The notes under the pieces were generated by a model that was not told the origin of the DNA, searched no databases, and worked only from the letters and a program-made list of their open reading frames with translations. Shown here piece after piece: positions 16,249 through 26,138 of a stretch of DNA of 51,206 nt. The first letter of the stretch is position 1. Each line of letters starts with the position of its first letter. The position numbers and the translations under genes are program-made. This stretch comes from Kiritimatiellia bacterium. Lineage in GTDB: Bacteria > Verrucomicrobiota > Kiritimatiellia > RFP12 > UBA1067. The stretch is from contig JAFRDO010000023.1 in assembly GCA_017403825.1 (NCBI GenBank), forward strand, positions 1 through 51,206, given 5' to 3'.

Positions 16249-16404
16249 GACGGATTTGAAGTGTCTTGGCGGCATCTGCGATGCCGAGGTCGAATGGACG
16301 CAGGTCGTCCACTATTTCCGCGCCACGCGCATTCCGCATGCACTGCTCGTCAACTTCGGCCGACCGACATTGCAGTACGACACATTCGACCTGGACAGGC
16401 TCCC
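16249..16404 (+). pseudogene. C-terminal remnant of a GxxExxY family protein
   Basis: Reads LKCLGGICDAEVEWTQVVHY followed by FRATRIPHALLVNFGRPTLQ. GxxExxY proteins (PF13366) end with V-K ... Q-x(2)-Y-L-x-A-T-x(5)-G-L-L-x-N-F-G-x-P-x-L-x. No start codon, N-terminal half or GxxExxY motif precedes it in frame, so only ~50 codons of the gene survive. The rest of 16064-16663 contains no other recognisable coding sequence. Confidence 0.55.
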
Positions 16405-16500
16405 TTACGCAACTTCGACAGAGACTCCAAATCCCTGCGGCGGAGCCGCAGCCCCAGACATCTCCTGCCAACTGGAAGGCGGTTCCATAGGGCGAAGCAC

Positions 16501-16522
16501 AGGCGGAACGTTAGTGGAGCCC
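16501..16522 (-). repeat. Right arm of the 22-base inverted repeat
   Basis: Reverse complement of 16197-16218. Between this arm and the hairpins at 16621 I see nothing further. Confidence 0.7.
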
Positions 16523-16620
16523 ATTTGACAACCGTCGGAGTTTGATTCAGACTTGTGTTGGAATGGCGCGCGGTGAATTCGCAGATGTGCCCAAGCAATA
16601 AGATACTCGGTCGCGGAATG

Positions 16621-16661
16621 ATTGCGCGAAGCGCAATCCGGCATCCCCGCCTTCGGGATGC
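16621..16661 (-). terminator. Two tandem hairpins after the beta-mannosidase gene
   Basis: GCATCCC / GGGATGC (16641-16661, seven-pair stem) starts two bases past the stop codon, and ATTGCGC-GAA-GCGCAAT (16621-16637) follows. There is no clear T-run, so intrinsic termination or 3'-end protection are both possible. Confidence 0.45.
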
Positions 16662-16663
16662 GG

Positions 16664-19216
16664 CTATTTGTACGTCTCGCGAAGGTGCGTGACGGAAAAC
16701 GACCGCCTGAAGGCGTCGAGCGTAAGGCCTGTCGCCTTGGGAGCGAACGTTATCGTGCGCGGCTCACCGGGGTAGAGCGTGAAGGAATTGTCGTCGAACT
16801 CGCCGCGCGTCCGCCAGACGTTCGCCCACACGAAGAACGCAGGCTTGTCGGACTCAAGCGTCACAAGGAACTTCCCGCCCTTCTCGGCGAAAGCCGTCCG
16901 CACGTCAGTCTTCGCAAGGTTCATGTTCATGAAGAGGTCGAACATCCACTCGTTGGAGACCCTTTCGACAACCTCACCAGCGCGGCCGTCGAGCCGCATC
17001 CGCAGGAAGGACGACGAACGCGCCGCCGCGTCGCCAAAAGCATCAAGCGGATAAGACGCCACCTTCCGTACCGAGCGCGGCGCAACCTTCACCGGGAGCG
17101 AGGCGAACGGCCTGCGCGTCCCGCCGAACGTCCACAGGTCTAGCGCGGCGGTGCCCTCAAGCGCGACATCGTGGTCGTTCACCGCCCATATCTCGACCGT
17201 CGCGGGGTCGCCCCACTTCGGCGCGGCGCTTATCACCACGGGCGCGTATGCGCGCTTCATGTTGTAGTGGAGCGGCTTCCACTTGCCGGAGTAGTCGAGC
17301 GAACTCCAGCTGGCCACTGGCCAGTTGTTGTTGAGCTGCCAGTAGATGATGCCCATGCAGCGCGGCTGGAGGTGACGCCACGCCTCCACAGCCGTGCGGA
17401 TCGCCATCGCCTGCTGCACATGCGAAAGATAAAGCACGGCGTCCACGCCTTCCGGGAAACGGAAGTTTCGCAAGATCATCTGCATTATGAACTTGTTGCC
17501 GTTCGGAGACTTCTGGTGGTAGAAGAAGTCGGGGGCTGTCGGGTTGAGCTGGTCGGGCGTAACGAACGTAAGCGCCTCCTCTTTCGTCGGATAGCTCTGG
17601 AAGCCGAACTCGCTGCAGAAGCGCGGACGCACGGTGAAGTAGTGCGAGAACGGCTTGTCGCCGAACCACACCTGCCAGAAGTGCATGTCGCCGGACGAGT
17701 CGTCCTTCCATCCGTCGCCGTAGTTGCCCGGACCGAGGCACGGCGAACTCGGCCAGAAGCAGCGCGTGGGGTCGTATTCGGCGCACAGCCGCTCCAATTC
17801 CTTCGCACGAGCCACGCACAGCCTGATGTTTGCGTCGCGCTGTTCCTTTGTGGCCTTGAACCAGCCCGCCGCGCCGATGCACTCGTTGTCGCCGCACCAA
17901 AGCGCGATGGAGGCATGGTCGCGCAGATTGCGCAGCTGATGGGCGATTTCCTTGCGCACGCCCGCCATGAAACGCTCGTCGCCCGGATAGGTGGCGCATG
18001 AGAACATGAAGTCGTGCCACAGCAGAACGCCCTTCTCATCGCATAGCTCGTAGAACGCCGGATGCTCGAACTGTCCGCCGCCCCACACGCGCAGCATGTT
18101 CATGTTGGCGGCGACGGCGGAGTCCAGCAGGTCGCGGTAGCGCTCGGGAGTCTGGCGGTTCTCGAAGGCGTCGCACGGAATCCAGTCCGCGCCCTTGCAG
18201 AATATCCGCCGTCCGTTTATCACCACGACCATCGGCTTGCCCTTCTTCCCGGTCGCGGGATCAGGCTCTGCGTCTTCCTCGTTGTACACCTCGGCCTTGC
18301 GCAACCCAATGCGCTTCGTTGCCGTCGCGTCGCCGAGCGTCACGGAAAGCGGATAGAGAGGCTGGTCGCCGTAGCCGACGGGCCACCAGAGCTTCGGGTT
18401 CTTCACGTCTAGCGTCAGCGCCACCTTGTTCGCGCCGGGCGAGAGCGTCACCTTCTCGGACTTCGCCACGTCGCCGAGCGCAACGGCAAGCGCCGTCTCT
18501 CCGCCTGCCGGTGAAGTCGCCTCAACCGTCACGGTCACGGCAACGGACGACCAGTCGGGGGCGAACTTCTGCGTCGTGTATACGTAGTCGATTCGCGCCG
18601 TATCGGCGGCGATCAGCTTCACTGTCCCCATGAAGCCCGTATCCATCTGCGTAATGCCCCAGTCCCAACCGCCGTGGCACTGCACGGTGCGCACGAGGTT
18701 GATCTGGCGCACCGTGGCGTTCGCGATGTTGTATGCGCGGTCGTACTTGTTCGACTCCGCGTAGGAGATGCGCTCCGTCGACCCGAACAGCGCCTCGATC
18801 CTGTTTTCGCCGGCCTTCAGGAACGGCTTCACATCGAAGTCGTATCGCTGGAAGCGGTTGGACGTGCGGCCCGCCTCGTGCCCGTTCACCTTCACTGTCG
18901 CGAAGCAGTCCACGTCCTCAAGCCGCAGCGTCACGGACTTTGCAGAGCGGAATTCCTCCGGCAGAGTGAACGAACGGGAGAAGAGCCAGTCTGTGCGTCC
19001 CGGCCACTGCGTCTGCCTCTCGTTTTGCGCGAAGTACGGATCCGGTATCAGCTTCGCATCGTACAGCGCGGTGTAGATGCCGCCCGGCACCGCAACGGGA
19101 CACGTGACGGACGGCTTGTCCGCCTGCGTCAGAGCCCATGTCCCGGCAAGGTCGAACTCCGCGGCGCATGCGGCAAGGCCGCATGCCGTAACGATGCCGA
19201 TTACAATGTGCTTCAC
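16664..19216 (-). CDS. Beta-mannosidase, glycoside hydrolase family 2
   Basis: An 850-residue GH2 enzyme of the beta-mannosidase type, expected to release terminal beta-linked mannose. Residues 1-19 form a signal peptide (IVIGIVTACGLAACA), so it is exported. The N-terminal jelly-roll holds WLFSRSFTLP, the middle has the GH2 linker LWWPVGYGDQPLYPLSV, then the TIM barrel: the acid/base E in ALWCGDNEC (near 443), nucleophile E in SEFGFQS (near 536), and GIIYWQLNNNWPVASWSS late. C-terminal sandwich domains follow. The start is GTG, 13 bases after the stop of the giant surface protein, with no clear ribosome site, so it depends on the upstream gene. Confidence 0.9.
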   Translation of the reverse strand: MKHIVIGIVTACGLAACAAEFDLAGTWALTQADKPSVTCPVAVPGGIYTALYDAKLIPDPYFAQNERQTQWPGRTDWLFSRSFTLPEEFRSAKSVTLRLEDVDCFATVKVNGHEAGRTSNRFQRYDFDVKPFLKAGENRIEALFGSTERISYAESNKYDRAYNIANATVRQINLVRTVQCHGGWDWGITQMDTGFMGTVKLIAADTARIDYVYTTQKFAPDWSSVAVTVTVEATSPAGGETALAVALGDVAKSEKVTLSPGANKVALTLDVKNPKLWWPVGYGDQPLYPLSVTLGDATATKRIGLRKAEVYNEEDAEPDPATGKKGKPMVVVINGRRIFCKGADWIPCDAFENRQTPERYRDLLDSAVAANMNMLRVWGGGQFEHPAFYELCDEKGVLLWHDFMFSCATYPGDERFMAGVRKEIAHQLRNLRDHASIALWCGDNECIGAAGWFKATKEQRDANIRLCVARAKELERLCAEYDPTRCFWPSSPCLGPGNYGDGWKDDSSGDMHFWQVWFGDKPFSHYFTVRPRFCSEFGFQSYPTKEEALTFVTPDQLNPTAPDFFYHQKSPNGNKFIMQMILRNFRFPEGVDAVLYLSHVQQAMAIRTAVEAWRHLQPRCMGIIYWQLNNNWPVASWSSLDYSGKWKPLHYNMKRAYAPVVISAAPKWGDPATVEIWAVNDHDVALEGTAALDLWTFGGTRRPFASLPVKVAPRSVRKVASYPLDAFGDAAARSSSFLRMRLDGRAGEVVERVSNEWMFDLFMNMNLAKTDVRTAFAEKGGKFLVTLESDKPAFFVWANVWRTRGEFDDNSFTLYPGEPRTITFAPKATGLTLDAFRRSFSVTHLRETYK

Positions 19217-19229
19217 TAAGATATGACTG

Positions 19230-22200
19230 TCAGCGGATTATGATACATGCGCCAAACGGCAAGTCAAGGACCAGCTTGCCGGAACCATTCACGCTCGGCA
19301 CGAGTCCATTGACCTTGACGCCATCCACGTAAAGTTCCCAGCTTCCGAAGCGGGCTCGGCTCGTATCGCCAGCAAGCGTGATAGGAAGCTCACGTCCTTT
19401 CAGGTCACCGCTGACGTTCGTAAGATAGAGCTTGCCGCCCTTCGCCGCTGCCAGACCATTGATCGTGCCATAGGTCTTCGTCATGTCTATCGCCAGAACG
19501 CCGATGCGCGCCGCCGTGCCGCTGGCCATGACCAGTTCCGCGCCCGGCGCAACGATGACGGCAGAATCCGGCGGCAGCGCCGTCTCCGCCGCGTTGGCGG
19601 GAATCACGAGCTGACCTTCCGCAACATACGTATCGCCATTGTAGGTGTTCGCGCCCGCGAGCGCGAGAGGCTCCGCGCCAACCTTCGTGAAGCCGCCGTC
19701 CTTGCCCGACAGCGCCGGATCATGGAGAAGCGGCTGGGCGATGGTGTAGCTTTCGCCCGCCAGCTGCGCCGTGGTCACGACCGCGCCGTTCGTGGAGACG
19801 AGCGCCTCCGTCAGCCCTTGCAGCGTCTGGTTCGCCGCCGTCGTGCCGATTGGCGCATAGGCGCCGCCGTTCCAGTAGAGGTACGCCTTGCCGCCCGCGA
19901 AGAAGCAGTAGTTGCCGCCCGTGCTAGTGTTGAGGAAGATGTTCTCCGCCTTCAATACGCCGCCGTGCAGGTTGAGACGTGAGGTCGAGGCGTTGCAGCC
20001 CATGTGGATGCGCTCAATCTCGTTGTACTCGCCGCCGAACATGTTGAGCGTGGCGTCGCAGGCGCGGTTCTGCGTCTTCTGTCCGTCGGTTTTCGAGCCG
20101 AGGTAGCCCATGCGCGTACCCGTTGTGCCGGACGTGTCCGTGTGGTTATAGACGCCGCCGTACATGTTCATCGTGGCATGGGGCGGGTTGACGCCCGTCT
20201 TGTTGTACGTCTGGCCGAAGCGCATCACGCCGGTAACGGTGAGCGTACCACCGTAGATGTTCGCCGTCGCCTGGCAAGCCGTGTCGTAGTCCGAGAGATC
20301 GTAGCAGAAGCAGAGCGTCGAGAACGTCACGTTGCCGCCGTACTGGTTGTACTCGGAATACGTCGGGATGAGCTTTCCGCTGCCGTCCTTGCCGTGGTTG
20401 AACGTATGGCCGAGATAGACCCACGGCCCCTTGACCGTGCCGGAATAGATCGTGAGCGCCGCCCGGTGCGTCGTGTAGTTCCATCCGCGCGCCTGTGCGC
20501 CAATGAAGGCGTCACGTGCATTTCCGTTGTTCGCTATGTGGAAGACGGTATCCGGTCCGCCGATCAGCACAACTTCGCCTTCGTCAACGCAAATGGACCC
20601 GATGCCCTGATTTGTGCGAGAATCGCCGTTCGCCGGCCAGTACCAGTTAGAACCCGTGTTGTTCCAGTTCGTATTGGAGCCGTTGTAACCGATGCGGTTA
20701 ATAATCGAACCATCGGTGTTCTGGGCGAAGATGAGCGTGCCCGGTCCCGACTTCATCAGGGAGGCACTCTGCGAATCGAACTTTTCCGTCAGCGTCAACT
20801 CGTCGTCGATGCGCAGGATGGACGCGATCGCCTGGCCGCCGGTGCCGGGATTTGTGACGATCTTCGCGGACGAAACAGCCGCCGGACCCGTGTAGTGGAA
20901 CGTGCCGGGACCGACCGTGAGCGTCTTGCCGTCCAAGTGAGACATGTCGCTCATCTCCAGCATACCGCTCTGCACCTTCACTTCGGTCGCGTCAACGTCG
21001 GCGTTCAGCACGGTCGTGCCGCCTCCGGAGGTCGGGTTGTTGATATAGAGCGGAACGCGATAGTCCGCCTTCACCTGCCCGTTGATCGTCACGCGCGAAC
21101 CGGTCTTCGCCTTAACCTCGATTCCGCCGGTGCGATTTCCGTTGGCAACGGTATCGTTTGCGCGGTTCAGCAAGTCTTCCGACGCAAGACCGTCCGCGAA
21201 CACGTGCGTGCCGCTTTCGGCCACGATGCCGGGCGCGGTCTTGAAATCGGTGAACTCGAACTTCGGCGTACCGGTGAAGGTGTAGCCCGTGCCGTCGCCG
21301 CCGTAGAGCGCGAGACGTCCGACCGTCACGTCGTTGCCCACCGCAACGCTCGTCCCCGCATGCGCCGCTGGGAATACGGCCATCGCATCGCGTCCGTTCG
21401 GTGCTTCGTTTCCGTTCCAGTTGTCGCCGGTCGTCCACTTCCCGTCGTTCGCCGCGCCCGTCCAGGTGGTGCCGACCGCCGAATCGGTCGCCGTGATCGT
21501 CACCTTCACCATGCGCATGCCGGACGCGTTGGCGGCGTAGTCGCTGTCCGCCTTCGTGAACGTCATCGTCACGCCTGGCAGTTTCGGGTTGGAGACGAAC
21601 TTGCTCAAATCGACCTGCGATTCCTGCGACGCAGGATAGTAGAGAACGCCATACGTGCCGAGCTGCGACCCCACCGTATTGCAGCAGCCGCCCGGAACGT
21701 GGAACGACACCGTGACGGGCGAGAGAATCGCCAGTTCGTTCGAGACGATCAGTCCGACCGGCGACCTGTTGGCGCAGAAGTCAAGCAAAACCGGCTTCGT
21801 TCCGCCCGCCGTGCCGAGCGTGACGTTTTTGACATACATGAATTCCGCCGAGGCGCGGAAGCCTGAACCTTCCTCGACGATGAAGGTCTTGCTGCACAAA
21901 TCCGCATATCCGTTGTCCATGCCGAGCATGAAACCGCCAGACGCACGGATTGGTCCATTGAACGTGCCGCCGCTCATCTGGGCACGGAGAAGCACCGTGC
22001 CTCCACCATTGAACCACAAGCCGCCATCTTCTCCGGCGCAGTCTGGATCGTGCAGGAACTGATTGCGCAGATTCAGCGTTCCCGCATCTTCGCCGCCCGC
22101 GAACCAGTCGGTGAAATCGAATTTCGCGCCCGCCGCGCCGACGTACAACTCCATTCTCTTGGCGGCGTCCGTCTCGTCGCCGATGGTGTACCCCACGTTT

Positions 22201-25200
22201 TTGCCGCGTCCGTACCCCAGCTTAAGGACGCCTCCCCGGAAGTAAACCGCAGCAGAACCGATGTCTGTCGAGTTTGCCACGCCTGTGTGCGTCAGATTGC
22301 GGCACGTAAGCCTGCCGCCGTTCAAGTAGAGCTCCTGACGTCCGGCCACGGCCTTGTTGCCAACGGTGAAGTTGCCGGTACGGCACAACACTTCGCCGCC
22401 ATTGATCTCAAACCGTCCAGGCGCGCAGCCGTTGCTGTCGTTCGCGTGTCCCAAATTGAGATAAGGGGTGCTGAGGAGCCCGCCATTGACCACGACCTTG
22501 TTCGTCACGCCCGCGCTCTGTCCCTGATAACCGATAACAACGGAAGTAGAAAGCGTCAACTCGCCGCCGTTGATCTCCATCTCCGGCGAACAGGTCTGCT
22601 GCCCCGTCGCATCCACGCCCATCGTTATGTGCGCGGCGTTGAGAGTGCCGCCGTTGAGCGTCAGTTTCGGACGCAGCGTGACGCCCTCCGGCGTCGTCGC
22701 CGGCATGCCTACGTAGTAGCCGATGTTGATTCCACTCGTTAAATTAAACGAGCCGTTGTTCATGACGAATTCGCCAAAAGTCTCCATCGCGCCCGGCACC
22801 TCCGTCGTGCGTGGGGAGATGTTGAGGAGCCCTGCGGTATCGACCGACGGCGCGTCGTCAGGGTCGTTCGCCGTGCCCACCACAATCCGGCCGTCTGAGA
22901 CGTTTAGGCTGCCGAAGCCTGTCGTGCGGCCGTCGCCGTTCGCCTGTGGGACATTGCCTGTGCCGTTCAGCTTCCACGACGTCGTCACTTTGCCGAGCTG
23001 GAAGTAGCCGTTGCCCTTCAGGATCAGGTCGCCCGTGCCGCTCTTGCACATCGAGCCGGAGCGCGTGGCGGCGGAAAGGATCGTCACGTCATCGTCAATC
23101 TTCAATTCGCCGCAGTGCCCCGACGCGCCGCTGTCGATGGTGATGCCCGGCACCTCCGTCGCCGCGCCCGTGTACCAGAGCGTACCGGGACCGATCACCC
23201 AGTCAAGCGCACCGCCTACGAACGAGAGGTCGGATATCTTCGTTGTGCCGCTCCCCGAAACGAGCGAGCCCTCGAAGCCGGCTAAAGAATCGTCCAAATC
23301 GACCGTTCCCGCGCCCGACTCCGTCGGATTCGTGCGCAGCACGTAATCGCCCGTAATCGGCGAGGTCACCGTCTCCGTCTCGCCGCTTGCCGCCGCGATG
23401 GTGTCCGACGCCGTCGCGCCCACCGTCACCGTGAGCGAAGCCGTGCCGCCGCTCGTCGTCACGTCAAACGTGTAGCGGACGCCATTCGCCGCGTTCGCCA
23501 CCGTTGCGCCGCGCGCGAGCGCCGTGAGGTCGCTGGCCGAAGCCGCCGGGACTGTCAGCAGAGTGTAGGTGCCAGCCGTCGTGAGCGGATCGCCGCTGGT
23601 GACGGCCGTAACGCCATTGGTGACCGTCTCATAGAGGCTGAACGCCACGGACGTGCCGGGCTTAAGCTCAAAGACGTTCGCCGTGATGGACAGGCCCTTG
23701 AGAAGCCCGATCTTGATTGCGCCGCTCGTCCCTTCTGCGCCGAGCGTCAGTGAGGGGAAGGTCTGGCTTGCAGACCTGAGCGTGAACGAGGCGCCCGGCT
23801 CCATCGTCACTGCGCTCGCCGCCGGGAACGCGCCCGTTTCGTCCAGCTCGCACACGCCGCCCGCAAGAAGACGCGTTGGGCCCGCCCACGCCTGCTGCGC
23901 CGTGAAGCGGACACCCGTGTTCTTGGCGGCGTTCAGCGTGGTGATCGTCGCGCCCTGCGTCTCTTCGCCCGGATGCGTATCCTTCGCCTGGAACGCCGCG
24001 CTGACGGTGCAGATGACGTTGACGTCGCAGTCGCTGGCGTTGCGGAAGATGACGCCGCGCGTGCCGACCTCCGCCTTCGTCACATCGGAATTGATCCAGT
24101 TGCTGTAGCCGCCGTAACGTATTTCGGCGATGCCGCCGTCTAAGAGAAGGTTGAGCGAGTTACTTGCCTTTGTGCTGTTCTTGTAGAACGAGTTGAAGCG
24201 GAAGCGCCCGCCATCAAACACCTTCACATCGACCGTGACGTTCTCGCGGCCGTTGTTGACGATATAGAACCCCGTCACATCAAGCTGCCCGTTGGTGCAG
24301 ACCGACACATCGCCGTAGCTCGGCCAGGCAGGGTCACCATCTGTACAGTTTGCGAAAATCATCACACCTCCTGTGTTTGCACTGCTGTTGCAAACCCAAA
24401 GACGCCCACCGTCAATGAAGACGCGCGAATCCGCACCCGAATTGTCGCAGAGTCCCACGCGGCTCGTATTCCTAAGCCGCATCAAGCCGCCATGCACTTC
24501 GAGGAACGGCGCCGTGTTGAGACGCAGGAAGTTGCCATTGGAGTCCGTGTACACGCCGCTGGACTTGTTGCGCCCCAGCGCGACGGACCCCTGTGCGTCG
24601 AACGTACCGGCATAGACGCGGATGCCGGACTGAGGCTTGCCGTTGGGCGTAGTTCCTTCAAACCCATTCTTCACGCCGACCATCAGGAAGTTGTTCACGT
24701 TCACCGTGCCGCCGCGCACCTCAAGGACGCCGCTCTTCTCCTGTACGCCCGGATCCGTGCGCGGATCGACGTTCACCTTTCCGATCCAGGCGTCCGCCGC
24801 GCTGCCGTGGATGTTGAACGTGCCGCCCGCTTCACCGAGGACGAGCGTACCTTCGATGATTTCGAACGCGCTGCCATGAATCGTGGAGTCGCCGTTCGCG
24901 TTCCAAGTCACGGCGTTCAGGTTGCCGTTGCCGCCGTTGAGGCTGATCGAGTTCGTCGTGCCCGCGCCGCCAGGAATGCGCAATGTGCCTGGCCCCGTCT
25001 TCACGAAGCCGCCAAGGAGGTTCGTGAACGCGCCCGTAAGCGTCAGGTCGCCCGTGATGTCGAAGATGGCAGACTTCGTATCGTTGGTGCCGCAGGCGAT
25101 CGGATTTCGCACCATGACGATGGGACGGGTGAACGTGCCCGTGCCGCCGTTGTACTTGAACGTACCCGCGTCCATGTAGAGCGTTTTGGTGCTGCCGAGC

Positions 25201-26138
25201 GAGCCGAATGCGGCGGCGGTGAGGTTGTCGGCGACGAGCGTACCGCCGTTTAGCGTCGTCGTGCCGATATACCGGTTGTTCCCGTCCATGTTCACGATGC
25301 CGCCCGAGCCAAGGCCCTTGTTCACGACCACATCTACATCGCCGCCGATTGCCGAAACGTTTGTCGTCACATTGTAGCCCGGCGCCAGCAGCACGGTTTT
25401 CGCTTCTGTCGCCTCAAGATCGATTTCATCGCCGCCCGCAAGCAACGAGCCGTTGAACGGATAGAGAAGCGTTCCGCCCACGCGCTCCTTCAGGCAGTAC
25501 TTGCCATCGTCGTCCTTGTACGGACGATAGTCCTTCACCAGCGCATCGCCCTCATAAATCTTGAACGACCAGAGACGAATGGAGCCGTAATTGCTATCGT
25601 AGCCGCTTGTGCTATCATAGGTGTCATTGGCTGACTTGTTGCCGAACAGGGCGAGCCTGTGCTTGGCCGTATTCTTGATTGCCCCAGGGAACGAACCGGT
25701 CTTAAGGCGAACGCTCCCATCATACCCCTCATACAGACGGACGACCTTGTCGGGGCCAGACAACGTGAACGTCCTACGCAAACCGTTCGTGACAACGAGA
25801 CTCAAGGAAGTCCATCCATTGTTGACATTGTTCGAGCACGCAAAGGCGTAAGACCCCGTTCCGTAGTTGCTTCCATTTATGTACAGCTGGCAGGCAACGC
25901 TTCCAGAAGTTCCGATCACCCCGAACAGACGCTGCTGATTGGTGATATCGAGATACGCAAAGTCGGCCACGATTCGCGTCTTTGGATTCACGTAATAGCC
26001 GGAATCTATCGCCTGCTTCTGGGTTCTGTCGGAATCGACATATTCCACATACGATCCGGCAAACGCCGGCCCGATGGTGGCAACGGTGAACATCGCCGCG
26101 CCAAGCGCGCAGACTACCGTGAACGACCTATTCTTCAT
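19230..26138 (-). CDS. Giant secreted beta-strand-repeat protein (2302 residues)
   Basis: Signal peptide at the start (MKNRSFTVVCALGAAMFTVA ... AFA). Residues ~30-220 look like a LamG/concanavalin-type domain. The rest is rich in repeats of the autotransporter-associated beta-strand type: FVKTGPGTLRIPG, LMKSGPGTLIF, GGTLNAAHITMG, LALAGANTYNGDTYVAEGQL, and WTGAANDGKWTTGDNWNGN near residue 1570. A larger module containing ANGDS/ANGDG plus a V-x-(E/D)-G-x-(I/L/V)-V motif occurs near residues 416, 1064 and 1836. There is no C-terminal autotransporter barrel and no PEP-CTERM; the last residues are FGACIIIR. The start is chosen at 26138 because AGGAGG (26147-26152) precedes it. The first 11 bases overlap the ATPase gene. 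Probably a surface-exposed right-handed beta-helix for adhesion or glycan binding. Confidence 0.82.
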   Translation of the reverse strand: MKNRSFTVVCALGAAMFTVATIGPAFAGSYVEYVDSDRTQKQAIDSGYYVNPKTRIVADFAYLDITNQQRLFGVIGTSGSVACQLYINGSNYGTGSYAFACSNNVNNGWTSLSLVVTNGLRRTFTLSGPDKVVRLYEGYDGSVRLKTGSFPGAIKNTAKHRLALFGNKSANDTYDSTSGYDSNYGSIRLWSFKIYEGDALVKDYRPYKDDDGKYCLKERVGGTLLYPFNGSLLAGGDEIDLEATEAKTVLLAPGYNVTTNVSAIGGDVDVVVNKGLGSGGIVNMDGNNRYIGTTTLNGGTLVADNLTAAAFGSLGSTKTLYMDAGTFKYNGGTGTFTRPIVMVRNPIACGTNDTKSAIFDITGDLTLTGAFTNLLGGFVKTGPGTLRIPGGAGTTNSISLNGGNGNLNAVTWNANGDSTIHGSAFEIIEGTLVLGEAGGTFNIHGSAADAWIGKVNVDPRTDPGVQEKSGVLEVRGGTVNVNNFLMVGVKNGFEGTTPNGKPQSGIRVYAGTFDAQGSVALGRNKSSGVYTDSNGNFLRLNTAPFLEVHGGLMRLRNTSRVGLCDNSGADSRVFIDGGRLWVCNSSANTGGVMIFANCTDGDPAWPSYGDVSVCTNGQLDVTGFYIVNNGRENVTVDVKVFDGGRFRFNSFYKNSTKASNSLNLLLDGGIAEIRYGGYSNWINSDVTKAEVGTRGVIFRNASDCDVNVICTVSAAFQAKDTHPGEETQGATITTLNAAKNTGVRFTAQQAWAGPTRLLAGGVCELDETGAFPAASAVTMEPGASFTLRSASQTFPSLTLGAEGTSGAIKIGLLKGLSITANVFELKPGTSVAFSLYETVTNGVTAVTSGDPLTTAGTYTLLTVPAASASDLTALARGATVANAANGVRYTFDVTTSGGTASLTVTVGATASDTIAAASGETETVTSPITGDYVLRTNPTESGAGTVDLDDSLAGFEGSLVSGSGTTKISDLSFVGGALDWVIGPGTLWYTGAATEVPGITIDSGASGHCGELKIDDDVTILSAATRSGSMCKSGTGDLILKGNGYFQLGKVTTSWKLNGTGNVPQANGDGRTTGFGSLNVSDGRIVVGTANDPDDAPSVDTAGLLNISPRTTEVPGAMETFGEFVMNNGSFNLTSGINIGYYVGMPATTPEGVTLRPKLTLNGGTLNAAHITMGVDATGQQTCSPEMEINGGELTLSTSVVIGYQGQSAGVTNKVVVNGGLLSTPYLNLGHANDSNGCAPGRFEINGGEVLCRTGNFTVGNKAVAGRQELYLNGGRLTCRNLTHTGVANSTDIGSAAVYFRGGVLKLGYGRGKNVGYTIGDETDAAKRMELYVGAAGAKFDFTDWFAGGEDAGTLNLRNQFLHDPDCAGEDGGLWFNGGGTVLLRAQMSGGTFNGPIRASGGFMLGMDNGYADLCSKTFIVEEGSGFRASAEFMYVKNVTLGTAGGTKPVLLDFCANRSPVGLIVSNELAILSPVTVSFHVPGGCCNTVGSQLGTYGVLYYPASQESQVDLSKFVSNPKLPGVTMTFTKADSDYAANASGMRMVKVTITATDSAVGTTWTGAANDGKWTTGDNWNGNEAPNGRDAMAVFPAAHAGTSVAVGNDVTVGRLALYGGDGTGYTFTGTPKFEFTDFKTAPGIVAESGTHVFADGLASEDLLNRANDTVANGNRTGGIEVKAKTGSRVTINGQVKADYRVPLYINNPTSGGGTTVLNADVDATEVKVQSGMLEMSDMSHLDGKTLTVGPGTFHYTGPAAVSSAKIVTNPGTGGQAIASILRIDDELTLTEKFDSQSASLMKSGPGTLIFAQNTDGSIINRIGYNGSNTNWNNTGSNWYWPANGDSRTNQGIGSICVDEGEVVLIGGPDTVFHIANNGNARDAFIGAQARGWNYTTHRAALTIYSGTVKGPWVYLGHTFNHGKDGSGKLIPTYSEYNQYGGNVTFSTLCFCYDLSDYDTACQATANIYGGTLTVTGVMRFGQTYNKTGVNPPHATMNMYGGVYNHTDTSGTTGTRMGYLGSKTDGQKTQNRACDATLNMFGGEYNEIERIHMGCNASTSRLNLHGGVLKAENIFLNTSTGGNYCFFAGGKAYLYWNGGAYAPIGTTAANQTLQGLTEALVSTNGAVVTTAQLAGESYTIAQPLLHDPALSGKDGGFTKVGAEPLALAGANTYNGDTYVAEGQLVIPANAAETALPPDSAVIVAPGAELVMASGTAARIGVLAIDMTKTYGTINGLAAAKGGKLYLTNVSGDLKGRELPITLAGDTSRARFGSWELYVDGVKVNGLVPSVNGSGKLVLDLPFGACIIIR

